Below are positions 25,428-33,451 of a stretch of 64,000 nucleotides of DNA, piece after piece (position 1 is the stretch's first letter; every line of letters begins with the position of its first letter). This DNA is from JBFHRE01 sp041746105 (lineage in GTDB: Bacteria; Actinomycetota; Acidimicrobiia; Spongiisociales; ZC4RG35). The position numbers and the translations under genes were made by a program. The DNA lies in contig JBGTHP010000005.1 of NCBI GenBank assembly GCA_041746105.1, positions 7,733 through 71,732 on the forward strand. The letters run 5' to 3'. Under the pieces are notes generated by a model. The model saw only the letters and a list, made by a program, of their open reading frames with translations, made no database searches and had not been told where the DNA came from.

Positions 25428-26102
25428 ATGACTGATTTCACACTTCTGGATCAATCGGGTCGGCCGTGGACGCGGGCTGACCATGCCGACGCCGGACTTC
25501 TCCTCGTCTTCTTGCGCGGCGATTGGTGATCGTATTGCAACGGCCAGCTGGTCAGCTTGGCGTCGCGACACGAAGAGTTCTTGAAAGCAGGAGTCCGCAT
25601 CGTCGGCGTCGACGTCGACTCGCCCGGACAACACGCGGCGATGCTTCAGAAACTGGCCCTCCCGTTTCCCCTGTTGTCGGATCCCGATCGCGAATTGCTG
25701 ATCGGGCCGATGGGGCTTGCAAACCCGACGGATGTCCGCAACATCGCGCTCCCCGCAATGGTGTTGCTCGATCCGGCCGGTGACGAACGGTGGCGTTTTG
25801 TGTCGCGCGACTTTGCCGATCGGCTACCGGAAGATGAGGTTCTCGATGCCATGAAGCAGCTTGCGTTGCCTTCCACCAGTCAGGAGATGCCTGCGGAGGG
25901 CCAAGCCGAGCCGGGACCGTCTGCGATGCCGTTCGAGGGGCTCAGCACATATTTCCGCGGTGCAAAATTTGCGGCGCAGGCGATGGGGCTACGTCACGCT
26001 CATCTCGATGACTCCGTCAAGGTCGACTCCAAGGCCTACATGGCGGAAATGGACAGATTCATTGCGGCGCTCAAGGAGACGGCCGAGCGCAAAGCGCAAT
26101 AG
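25428..26102 (+). CDS. peroxiredoxin-like selenoprotein (UGA-encoded Sec34)
   Basis: Read through one in-frame TGA (25527-25529), this is a 224-aa AhpC/TSA-type thioredoxin-fold protein. The region before the TGA (LLLVFLRGDW) and after it (SYCNGQLVSLASRHEEF) joins into the family active site RG-W-C-P-Y-C-NGQL, with the TGA exactly at the catalytic cysteine, giving a U34-S-Y-C37 motif. Family sequence continues on both sides (VRIVGVDVDSPGQHAAM, FPLLSDPDREL), so decay is unlikely. A SECIS-like hairpin follows at 25543-25561. Residues about 145-224 are a C-terminal extension of unknown role. Predicted thiol/selenol peroxidase or oxidoreductase. It requires selABCD elsewhere in the genome. Confidence 0.8.
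25543..25561 (+). promoter_or_regulatory. bacterial SECIS-like hairpin
   Basis: GCCA-GCT pairs with AGC-T-TGGC, leaving one bulged U on the 3' side and a GGUC apical loop (25550-25553). The loop begins 21 nt after the UGA. The E. coli fdhF element also has a GGUC-type loop and a bulged U, though on the 5' side. The position and loop fit SelB recognition. Confidence 0.6.
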
Positions 26103-26729
26103 TCATCGTCCTCGTTTGGACAAGTAGGCATGCCAGAGCAGACGAGCAGCTGCGGATCGGTGTGGCCGCCACGATTCTCCGAGGCGGTCGAGTTCACCGG
26201 TCGTTGGAATCCGATCGAGGAGTTTGACCTCCGCTGCAGAAACCTGCAGCGCACGGTCACCGACAGGCCATATGTCCGGCCTGCCGAGACAGGCAAGCAA
26301 ATAAACGTCGGCGGTCCAGGGTCCGATGCCGATCACCGATGTCAAACGCTGCCTGACCGACTCGTCCGGCAGGGCCCCGAGCGCGGCGATCTGCAATCGA
26401 CCCTCGAGGATTTCGTCCGCGAGAGCCCTCGTATATCTCGTCTTCTGACGGCTGAACCCGGCACAGAGGAAATCGTCATCTGACAGTGTTTTGACGTTCC
26501 CGGGAGTGACGTCGCCGACCAGGTCGACCAACCGGTCGAATGTTGCCTTGGCAGATGCGAGCGAAACCTGCTGCTCGAGAATGAACAGCAGCAGCGTGGA
26601 GAACGCGGGAGGTCTGCTCCAAACATCAGGAACCCCATATTGCTGGATGATCATGGAGAATTCGGCGTCACGTTGAGCCAGTTCCCGATAGGCGCGCTCC
26701 AATCCGGGTCCGAGATCCTGCGGTATCAC
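26103..26729 (-). CDS. HhH-GPD DNA glycosylase (AlkA-like 3-methyladenine glycosylase II)
   Basis: A 208-aa base-excision glycosylase. The helix-hairpin-helix and GPD loop are seen in LTSVIGIGPWTADVYLLACLG followed by DIWPVGDRALQ, with the catalytic Asp in VGD. The N-terminal AlkA substrate domain is missing, as in the short AlkA/MAG types. It converges with the selenoprotein gene with no gap. With tag it gives two alkylation-repair enzymes within 2.5 kb. Confidence 0.88.
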   Translation of the reverse strand: MIPQDLGPGLERAYRELAQRDAEFSMIIQQYGVPDVWSRPPAFSTLLLFILEQQVSLASAKATFDRLVDLVGDVTPGNVKTLSDDDFLCAGFSRQKTRYTRALADEILEGRLQIAALGALPDESVRQRLTSVIGIGPWTADVYLLACLGRPDIWPVGDRALQVSAAEVKLLDRIPTTGELDRLGESWRPHRSAAARLLWHAYLSKRGR

Positions 26730-26755
26730 CCGGCCGACGCTACCGCTGTACCGTC

Positions 26756-27091
26756 GTGGACGTGGTCCAACTCTTCGTCACCTGTCTCGTAGACGGCTCT
26801 TTTTTCCTGAGGTCGGAAGGGCGGCCGGAGGGAAGGCACCATCGTCACGCTTTCAAGCTCCTGCGCCGCGATGTCGGTTCACCACTTTCCCGAGTGCTCG
26901 AAGGAGATCCGGCAGCAGAAAGAGTGGCCGCCCGCGTGCGGGAACTGACGGCATTTCTGGTCGAGGAACCGCGACGGTTGGCAGGCATGAGTTCGGAGGC
27001 CGCGGCCGCGTTTTCCGATCTCGAGCCGATGCGCGATCGGGCCCGCCAGATCAGGCTGGACACTTTGTCGAACCTCGACCTACCTCGGTGA
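26756..27091 (+). pseudogene. decayed lutA/lutB (lactate utilisation) remnant
   Basis: The start VVQLFVTCLVDG matches the N-terminus of LutA/GlcF-type cysteine-rich proteins. Shifting frame immediately after gives LFFPEVGRAAG, the expected LutA continuation. The end, DLEPMRDRARQIRLDTLSNLD, resembles the N-terminal region of LutB, and a second frame shift would give YLGES. The cysteine clusters of both proteins are absent. It looks like a deletion scar joining the two gene starts, now 111 codons. A genuine small gene is possible but less likely. Confidence 0.45.
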
Positions 27092-27114
27092 GTCGAACGA
27101 GTGCCCGCGCCGGT

Positions 27115-28230
27115 TCAGACGGTGTCAGTTCCTCCAGTCGCCACACAAGGCAGGAGTGTGGGTTCCAGCCCGGAGGCTGCTCGGTACGCCCGCTCCGTCT
27201 CCTCCATGAACCGGTCGAGTCTTTCGGTATCGACAAGGGCAACGGCGGATCCGCCGAACCCGCCGCCCGTCATCCGGGCTCCGAATACGCCGGGGGATTC
27301 CATCGCAGCATCGACCATCGAATCGAGCGCAGGACTCGATACCTCGTAGTCGTCCCGCAGACTCACATGGCTTTCGAGCATGAGCCTGCCGACGCCGCGG
27401 GCGTCGCCGGCTTTCATCAGTTCGGATGCGGCGAGGGTTCTTGCGTTTTCGGTGACCACGTGCCGTACCCGTCGGGTTTGGGTCTCGGTGAGAGCCTCGA
27501 CGATGACAGCCAGCTCGGGCGCGGAGATTTCGCTCAGCGTGGCGACTCCCAACGTTGCGGCGGCGGCTGCGCACGTCCGGCGTCTGTCGTTGTAAGCGGA
27601 GTTGACCAACTCGCGTCGGGTGCCGGTGTCGAGTATGACCACGCTGGAACCAGGTGGTATCGGGCAGGGCCAGGTCTCGAGCGATCGGCAGTCGATCATC
27701 AAGGCCGTGCCTTCGACCGCGGTTGCGATCACCAGTTGGTCCATGATTCCGCAAGCCACGCCCACCCAGTCGTTCTCGGCCTTCTGAGCGGCAAGGGCGT
27801 CCTGGCGAGGGTCAACCGGTCGCCCCTCCACGACGTCTATCGCTCTTGCGGCTGCCAACTCGAGTGAGGCCGAGGATGAAAGGCCGGCACCTATCGGCAG
27901 GTTGCCTACGATCGCGGCATCAAATCCGCGTCGGGCGTTCTTGGCCCACGCCACTCCTCTCACGTATTCGACCCAACCAGAACCGTTGCGTTCGAACGCG
28001 GTGAGATCGAACTCGGCCTGTCCGAAATCCTGAGCGGTGACCCGAACGGTCATGTCGTCACGGGGCCGAACGGCCATCCAGGTGCCCAGTTGGATGGCGA
28101 GAGGGAGCACGAAGCCGCCGTTGTAATCGGTGTGGTCGCCGATCAGATTGACGCGGCCTGGGGAACGAATCACGGCCACCGGCTCAGACCCAAAATACGA
28201 GGTGAAGAGTGACCTGGCGTGGTCGCGCAT
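27115..28230 (-). CDS. galK: galactokinase
   Basis: Phosphorylates galactose in the Leloir pathway. The 371-aa GHMP kinase shows the galactokinase signature SPGRVNLIGDHTDYNGGFVLP, the ATP loop LPIGAGLSSSASLELA, and the C-terminal RMTGGGFGGSAVALV. It is the last gene of the galactoside operon, 1 nt after the galT stop. Confidence 0.95.
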   Translation of the reverse strand: MRDHARSLFTSYFGSEPVAVIRSPGRVNLIGDHTDYNGGFVLPLAIQLGTWMAVRPRDDMTVRVTAQDFGQAEFDLTAFERNGSGWVEYVRGVAWAKNARRGFDAAIVGNLPIGAGLSSSASLELAAARAIDVVEGRPVDPRQDALAAQKAENDWVGVACGIMDQLVIATAVEGTALMIDCRSLETWPCPIPPGSSVVILDTGTRRELVNSAYNDRRRTCAAAAATLGVATLSEISAPELAVIVEALTETQTRRVRHVVTENARTLAASELMKAGDARGVGRLMLESHVSLRDDYEVSSPALDSMVDAAMESPGVFGARMTGGGFGGSAVALVDTERLDRFMEETERAYRAASGLEPTLLPCVATGGTDTV

Positions 28231-28231
28231 G

Positions 28232-29236
28232 TCAGCCGAGCTCTCGCAGCCGTGCCGCAGCGGCTTCTGCAGTCACGTCGCGCTGGACTTCGGCGAGAAG
28301 CTCGTACCCGACCATGTGTTTGCGGACCGTCGCAGAACGCAAGAGCGGCGGGTAGAAGTGGGCGTGAAGTTGCCAGTGGGGGTTGTCCGAAGCCGGTGAC
28401 GGTGCTCCGTGCCATCCCATGGAATACGGGAAAGGATGTCCGAAGATCTGGTCGTAGCGACCAAGGACGTTGGAGAGGATCGAGGCCAGATCGTCACGTT
28501 CGCGTCCGTCGAGGTCAGGCATCCATCTGACAGGACGCAGCGGGACGATGAGCAATTCGAACGGCCACACCGCCCAGAACGGGACCAACGCCATCCATGA
28601 TCGATTCGAGTGGACGACTCTCGGCCCATCGAGTTCCTGGGACGTGTAGTCGGTCAGGAGAGTCGTGCGATTGGTCTCGAAGTATGTGCGCTGGCTGCCG
28701 TCCTCTTTCGTTGCTTCCACCGGCAGGGCGGTGCCTGCCCAGACCTGGCCATGCGGGTGCGGATTCGAAGCACCCATGGCTGCGCCCCGATTCTCAAAGA
28801 CCTGAACCCATCGGTATGACCGGGCGAGATCGGAGGTCTGGTCGGCCCAAACCTCGACGACGGGTCTGATCTCGGCGGCCGCCATGGATGCCATGTCGAG
28901 ATCATGGTGGGCCGAATAACAGATGACCCTGCATGTTCCAGGCTGGCTTTCAGCACGCAACAGGCCGTCGACGGAATCAACGGGTTCTGTGTCGGGATTC
29001 AGTGCCGCAAAATCATTCGTGAAGACGAAAGTTTCGGTGTAGGGAGGGTTGGTGGCGCCATTCGCCCGGAGATTACCCGGGCACAGGTAGCACTCAGGAT
29101 CGTGGGGTGGCCGTTTGTCGACCGGCAGTTGCTCGGTGCTGCCTTGCCATGGACGATCAGTCCGACCCGCAGAGACGAGTACCCACTCACCGGTCAAGGG
29201 GTTGTGGCGGCGGTGTGGGGTTTCGATAGTCACCAC
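28232..29236 (-). CDS. galT: galactose-1-phosphate uridylyltransferase
   Basis: Exchanges UMP between UDP-glucose and galactose 1-phosphate. The 334-aa protein contains the active-site motif ASNPHPHGQVWAG with the nucleophilic His, CYLCPGN for zinc near the N-terminus, and VPFWAVWPFELLIVP. Two adjacent GTG codons (29236, 29233) are possible starts, the second overlapping the alpha-galactosidase stop. No galE is present in the window. Confidence 0.94.
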   Translation of the reverse strand: MVTIETPHRRHNPLTGEWVLVSAGRTDRPWQGSTEQLPVDKRPPHDPECYLCPGNLRANGATNPPYTETFVFTNDFAALNPDTEPVDSVDGLLRAESQPGTCRVICYSAHHDLDMASMAAAEIRPVVEVWADQTSDLARSYRWVQVFENRGAAMGASNPHPHGQVWAGTALPVEATKEDGSQRTYFETNRTTLLTDYTSQELDGPRVVHSNRSWMALVPFWAVWPFELLIVPLRPVRWMPDLDGRERDDLASILSNVLGRYDQIFGHPFPYSMGWHGAPSPASDNPHWQLHAHFYPPLLRSATVRKHMVGYELLAEVQRDVTAEAAAARLRELG

Positions 29237-30618
29237 GGCCTCCGATCCACTACCGGTGAAAAGTCCACCTGACGGTCACCAACTCCGAATCGATTTCGGT
29301 CCAAACGCACGATGTCTGGCCGCGACTCGAGAAACGAGTCCATTGCCCGACGTTCTTCCGAATCGAGCCACCACGGCGGGTCGGATACGGCGCGGAAGTC
29401 GCAGATGTTGGCGAGGTCTTGGAGGAGAGACTTCTGATCAGCGTCGAGCATGCAATAACGAGACCTGAAATACACCACGTCAGGGTCCAGGCCGATGGCG
29501 CCGCGGAGCCAGAGGCGGTTGACCGACGTGGCAATGGCGTCTGCGGCTCCCGGGCCCGATCGATCGGCCAGATGCACGGTCCGGTTGACGTCGTCCCATT
29601 GCGGCGCGGTGTCGGGTCCGATTCTGATGCCGTCGAAAACGCCGATCGATCCCAGCACCGGCGCCCCGCAAGCAAGAAGGTATACGTCAGGCCCTACCGC
29701 CGAGCGGATGGTTTCGATTGCCTGGCGATACGCCTGCCCTCCATCCAGCGACGTATGACGAACACCGCCGAGAGCGGCCGCATACAAAAAGTCGAGCTTG
29801 AGGTAGCGGTATCCCCAATCAACAACTCCCTGCATCAGGGAGACGAGCCAGTCAAGGACATCAGGGCGAGTGATATCGAGGCAAAAAGTAGTGGCGTCCC
29901 AGTTGTGCGCTGCCGGAATCGGCGTCCCATCTGCATCTGTCAGCAGCATCTCCGGATATCTGGTGACCGGGTCCGATCCTTCGTCGACCAGAAAAGGAGC
30001 CAGCCAGAGGCCGGCCGTCCGGCCGGATGCTTCGATGAGGTCCGCCTGGCGGCGCATACCTCCCGGAAAGTCTTCGTTGGGCTCCCAATTACCGTTGGCG
30101 ACCTGCCACCCATCGTCGATCTGGATCACCGAGAAGGCCGCCTCGCCCAACTCTGTGACCACTCTGTTCATCAGCTCGGAGGTCACTCCTCCGTAGAAGC
30201 CATACCAGGAGCACCAGATGGGTCCCGGGTCCGACGTGCGGCTGCCGAGGATGGCGCTCAGCCGTCGCTTGTACGTTTCGAACACCGAGGACTCATCTCC
30301 AACCTGGGTGAACCATGGTCCGGATCCACGCCCTTCCAACCGGTCCTGTTCTGCGCTGACCCAACCGTCGAGGCCGAGCGAACCGAGAAGTGCAACTTCT
30401 CCTTCCGCCAGTTCAACGGCCCCGACCCCGGAACCACCGGGAATGGGGTCGTCGAGGTGCGCAGGGTCCGTCGATTGGAGCCGGTGTTCTGCGATCACCG
30501 GATAACGCATAGGTGCTGAGGTCGGACGCCAACCGCTCACGTTCCAAGACTGCCAACCGTGCTGGTAGAACCGCCCGGACCCTTCCGGGTAGACCAAGCT
30601 CGAGTTGCTCACGATCAC
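29230..30618 (-). CDS. alpha-galactosidase (GH36)
   Basis: Hydrolyses alpha-galactosides such as melibiose or raffinose, releasing galactose for galK/galT. From GTG 30618 (GTGA overlap with the permease stop) it is 462 aa. The nucleophile is D276 in YLKLDFLYAAA and the acid/base D336 in RIGPDTAPQW, with WCSWYGFYGG and IQIDDGWQ marking the barrel. There is no signal peptide, so substrates are imported intact by the ABC system upstream. The N-terminal beta domain is shorter than in large GH36 enzymes, like the Thermotoga type. Confidence 0.88.
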   Translation of the reverse strand: MIVSNSSLVYPEGSGRFYQHGWQSWNVSGWRPTSAPMRYPVIAEHRLQSTDPAHLDDPIPGGSGVGAVELAEGEVALLGSLGLDGWVSAEQDRLEGRGSGPWFTQVGDESSVFETYKRRLSAILGSRTSDPGPIWCSWYGFYGGVTSELMNRVVTELGEAAFSVIQIDDGWQVANGNWEPNEDFPGGMRRQADLIEASGRTAGLWLAPFLVDEGSDPVTRYPEMLLTDADGTPIPAAHNWDATTFCLDITRPDVLDWLVSLMQGVVDWGYRYLKLDFLYAAALGGVRHTSLDGGQAYRQAIETIRSAVGPDVYLLACGAPVLGSIGVFDGIRIGPDTAPQWDDVNRTVHLADRSGPGAADAIATSVNRLWLRGAIGLDPDVVYFRSRYCMLDADQKSLLQDLANICDFRAVSDPPWWLDSEERRAMDSFLESRPDIVRLDRNRFGVGDRQVDFSPVVDRRPW

Positions 30619-31844
30619 TTGATCCCGGAGGTTGCGACGTTCTCGACGAAATAACGCTGTGCCATGACAAAAACCGCAAAAGGAATCATCACAGAAAGCA
30701 CAATTGCGGCGAAGACCAGATTGGGCCCTTCTCCGGCCTGACCACCCAGAGTCTGCAAGGCCAACGTGAGAACGAAGTCGTCGGAATTGGCGAGGTTGAT
30801 CGACACCAGCGGCCAAATGAAGGAGTTCCAGGCGTACAGAAACATGAATGTGGCGAGTGTGGCAATCGCCGGCCACGAAAGTGGCACAAAGATGCTCCAG
30901 AGGATTTTCCACCGGCTGGCGCCGTCGATCAACGCCGCCTCCTCAAGGTCTTTCGGGATAGAGCCAAAGAACTGTCTCATCAGGAATGTGCCGTAGGCGT
31001 TGAAGATGAAGGGCCATACCAGTGATCCCAATGTGTTGACCCACCCGAGCGAAACCATTAGTCGGAACAGCGGGACGATCAGGACGATGAAGGGGATCAT
31101 GATCGATCCGATATAGGCGACGAAGATCTTGTCGCGCCCGGCGAACCTGATACGCGAAAACGCAAAACCTCCGGTGATCGACGTGAACAGGGTCCCGGTG
31201 ACAACCAGAATCGTCACCAGGATCGTATTGGTGAGCGGTCTATCGAAGTCCCGCAGTTCCACGATCTCGCTGAAGTTCTGCCATTCGAACTCGACCGTCT
31301 CTGCAGGCGTCGTGGTACGGACCACGGCGAAGGCTTCGACCGATGCATCATCCAAACTGACAAAACGACCGACCGCCGTGTTGCGGACCAGAGCCAGCTT
31401 CGACGGTCCGGTTGGAAGAATTACTTCGTAGACCGGATAGGTTTCCCCTGCGATGACGGTGGTTTCCGTGGTTTCGTCGGCGCGTTCCAGCGGCCAGACA
31501 ACTGCATCGTCGATGCCGCCCTCACCGACGAACACTCCGGCGGGAAGTCCGGCTTCCGCGAGATATCCCACGACCTCGCCCTGGTCTGGTAGTTCGATCG
31601 AAAAAAGCTCTACCTCTGCGCCGTCGACCATTGCGAGAGAAGGTGTACGTGGAAGGATCTTCGGGGGGTACCGAAAGGTGTCGGCCGGCGTCTTCAAGGC
31701 AGTGGCGGCCATGTACACGAACGGGAAGACGACAACGACCATGAAACCGATCAGGATCAAATAGACACCGCCCCGCGCCGCCAGCGACGCGAGTGTCAAT
31801 CTGCGCCTCCTGCCTCCGGAGCGTCTTGCGACGGGAGCGGTCAT
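30615..31844 (-). CDS. sugar ABC transporter permease, MalG-like, with large loop insertion
   Basis: Inner-membrane permease of 409 aa; typical MalG-like proteins are about 280. The transmembrane core from about 200 carries the EAA motif EEAALIDGASRWKILWSIFVPLSWP. Between helix 1 (about 28-50) and helix 2 there is an insertion of roughly 150 residues (TPADTFRYPP to NFSEIVELRDF), beta-rich and predicted to face outside. It might contact the binding protein. It overlaps both neighbours by 4 nt. Confidence 0.88.
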   Translation of the reverse strand: MTAPVARRSGGRRRRLTLASLAARGGVYLILIGFMVVVVFPFVYMAATALKTPADTFRYPPKILPRTPSLAMVDGAEVELFSIELPDQGEVVGYLAEAGLPAGVFVGEGGIDDAVVWPLERADETTETTVIAGETYPVYEVILPTGPSKLALVRNTAVGRFVSLDDASVEAFAVVRTTTPAETVEFEWQNFSEIVELRDFDRPLTNTILVTILVVTGTLFTSITGGFAFSRIRFAGRDKIFVAYIGSIMIPFIVLIVPLFRLMVSLGWVNTLGSLVWPFIFNAYGTFLMRQFFGSIPKDLEEAALIDGASRWKILWSIFVPLSWPAIATLATFMFLYAWNSFIWPLVSINLANSDDFVLTLALQTLGGQAGEGPNLVFAAIVLSVMIPFAVFVMAQRYFVENVATSGIK

Positions 31845-33397
31845 GCTCCTAGTACGCCTTCATCGCCGCCACGCTTGAAGTACAGAAGTGTCACTCCGAA
31901 GATGAGGATGAAGAGCGCCCAGGCCACGGCCGAGGCGTATCCGATTTGAAACTCCTGGAATGCGTTCTGGTAGAGATATACGACGGGGGTCAATGTGGAG
32001 TTGCCGGGACCCGCCGGCGGCGCCGGTGATTGCAGGATGAATGGTTCATTGAACAGTTGGAGTGCCAGGATCGTGGTCGTGGCTACGACGAAGACCGTGG
32101 TTGGTCGCAAAGACGGGACAGTGATGCTGACGAACTTGCGCCACGTGCTGGCGCCGTCGATCGAGGCCGCCTCGTAGAGGGCGGCGTCGAGACCTTGCAT
32201 TCCTGCGAGGAACAGAACTGTGTTGAATCCGATCTGTTGCCACACGAAAAGAACGATGACGGCGATCAGAGCAATGTTGGCGTCGGAGATCCACTGGGGT
32301 TGTGGCGCTTCGATACCGCTCGAAAACAATGCGTTGGTCCATTCGGTCATCTTCAGGATCATGAAGTTGAGATAGCCGATGGTCGAGTTGAAGAGTTGTT
32401 TCCATATCAACGTCACACCGACCACTCCGGCAATCGACGGCAAAAAATAGATGGCTCGGAATAGCTTCATTCCGGGCAGTTTTGAATTGAGCAACGCGGC
32501 GACGACGAGGGCCGGCACAACGGCGAGAGGTATCGCAAAAAGGCTGAACACGACGATGTTGCGAAGGCTCTTCAAGAACAGGGAGTCCGACAGGAGATCG
32601 ATGTAGTTCTGGAATCCCACAAAGTTGGCATCGGTCAGCCCGTCCCATTCTGTGAAACTGATCACCAGGGAAACGAGCAGCGGTCCTGCGAAGAAGGTCA
32701 GGAACCCGAGGACATTCGGGGCGACAAATAGGAAACCCTCCATCGAGTCGTTCTGGGATCTGGTCGTCCCGAAGAACGTCGCCGCAGCACCCGACCACAG
32801 GACCCGTGCAAAAACGATCGCCACCGCCGCAATCAACAGCAAAGGTATGACATTCGGCTCGACCGCGCGTTTTGCCAGCTCGAACAGTCCGGGAATCAAA
32901 CCCATCGAGATCGTGAGCACACCCAAACCGGCGATCATCGTCCAGCGGGCAGCGGCCCGTAAGGAAGTCTGTGCTCCGCCGGTCCTCTCGACGAAACCGA
33001 GGGCGACCCAGCCGAGGATCACCACTAGTAGCCAGCCGGCGCTCCTATTGAACGCCTCTCCGACGGCGTCGAGTCCGGTGAACAATCCCATGCGGTTGAA
33101 CGCAAGGAAACCGGCGACGACCGCGATCAGAACATCGAGCACAAAACCGGTCACGCGGCCGAGGTGCTCGCCGCGTCGGGTTTTGTGAAATGCCAAGAGA
33201 CCCCCAACAGATGCCCCGAGCAGTGCCAGGGCGAGAGTCCATCTGACGGCTCCGTCGACTTCCAGGCCGCGTTGTATGGTCACGGCACCAAACCCGACTG
33301 CGAGCGCAATGGCGGTCAGGGCGCGCCAGCCGAGCAGTGGTGTGAACCACCTGGGTCGGATGAACCGGGGAGCCGCGGGGGCTTGTGTCGTGATCAT
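31841..33397 (-). CDS. sugar ABC transporter permease, MalF-like, with N-terminal membrane extension
   Basis: A 518-aa permease. The C-terminal 290 residues are a standard MalF-type permease with the EAA motif YEAASIDGASTWRKFVSITVPSLRPT. The first about 210 residues add around six hydrophobic segments not needed for the canonical fold. With the MalG-like partner and the lipoprotein it forms a CUT1-type importer, presumably for galactosides given the operon. The ATPase subunit is not in the window, so a shared MsiK-like ATPase is likely. Confidence 0.88.
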   Translation of the reverse strand: MITTQAPAAPRFIRPRWFTPLLGWRALTAIALAVGFGAVTIQRGLEVDGAVRWTLALALLGASVGGLLAFHKTRRGEHLGRVTGFVLDVLIAVVAGFLAFNRMGLFTGLDAVGEAFNRSAGWLLVVILGWVALGFVERTGGAQTSLRAAARWTMIAGLGVLTISMGLIPGLFELAKRAVEPNVIPLLLIAAVAIVFARVLWSGAAATFFGTTRSQNDSMEGFLFVAPNVLGFLTFFAGPLLVSLVISFTEWDGLTDANFVGFQNYIDLLSDSLFLKSLRNIVVFSLFAIPLAVVPALVVAALLNSKLPGMKLFRAIYFLPSIAGVVGVTLIWKQLFNSTIGYLNFMILKMTEWTNALFSSGIEAPQPQWISDANIALIAVIVLFVWQQIGFNTVLFLAGMQGLDAALYEAASIDGASTWRKFVSITVPSLRPTTVFVVATTTILALQLFNEPFILQSPAPPAGPGNSTLTPVVYLYQNAFQEFQIGYASAVAWALFILIFGVTLLYFKRGGDEGVLGA

Positions 33398-33408
33398 GTC
33401 GGACCAGG

Positions 33409-33445
33409 GGGTGGAGGGGTCGGATCAGGTCCGACCCCTCCACCC
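33409..33445 (-). repeat. 16-bp intercistronic stem-loop
   Basis: A perfect 16-bp inverted repeat with a 5-nt loop lies between the binding-protein stop and the permease start. There is no T-run, so it looks like an mRNA-stabilising or differential-expression element rather than a terminator. Such hairpins commonly keep binding protein in excess over permease. Confidence 0.7.
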
Positions 33446-33451
33446 GTTTGA

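Noticed and set aside
25557..26102. Short peroxiredoxin-like gene starting at TTG after the stop codon
   Set aside because: It would lack the active site, and family sequence continues upstream in the same frame through the UGA, with a better-placed promoter and ATG.
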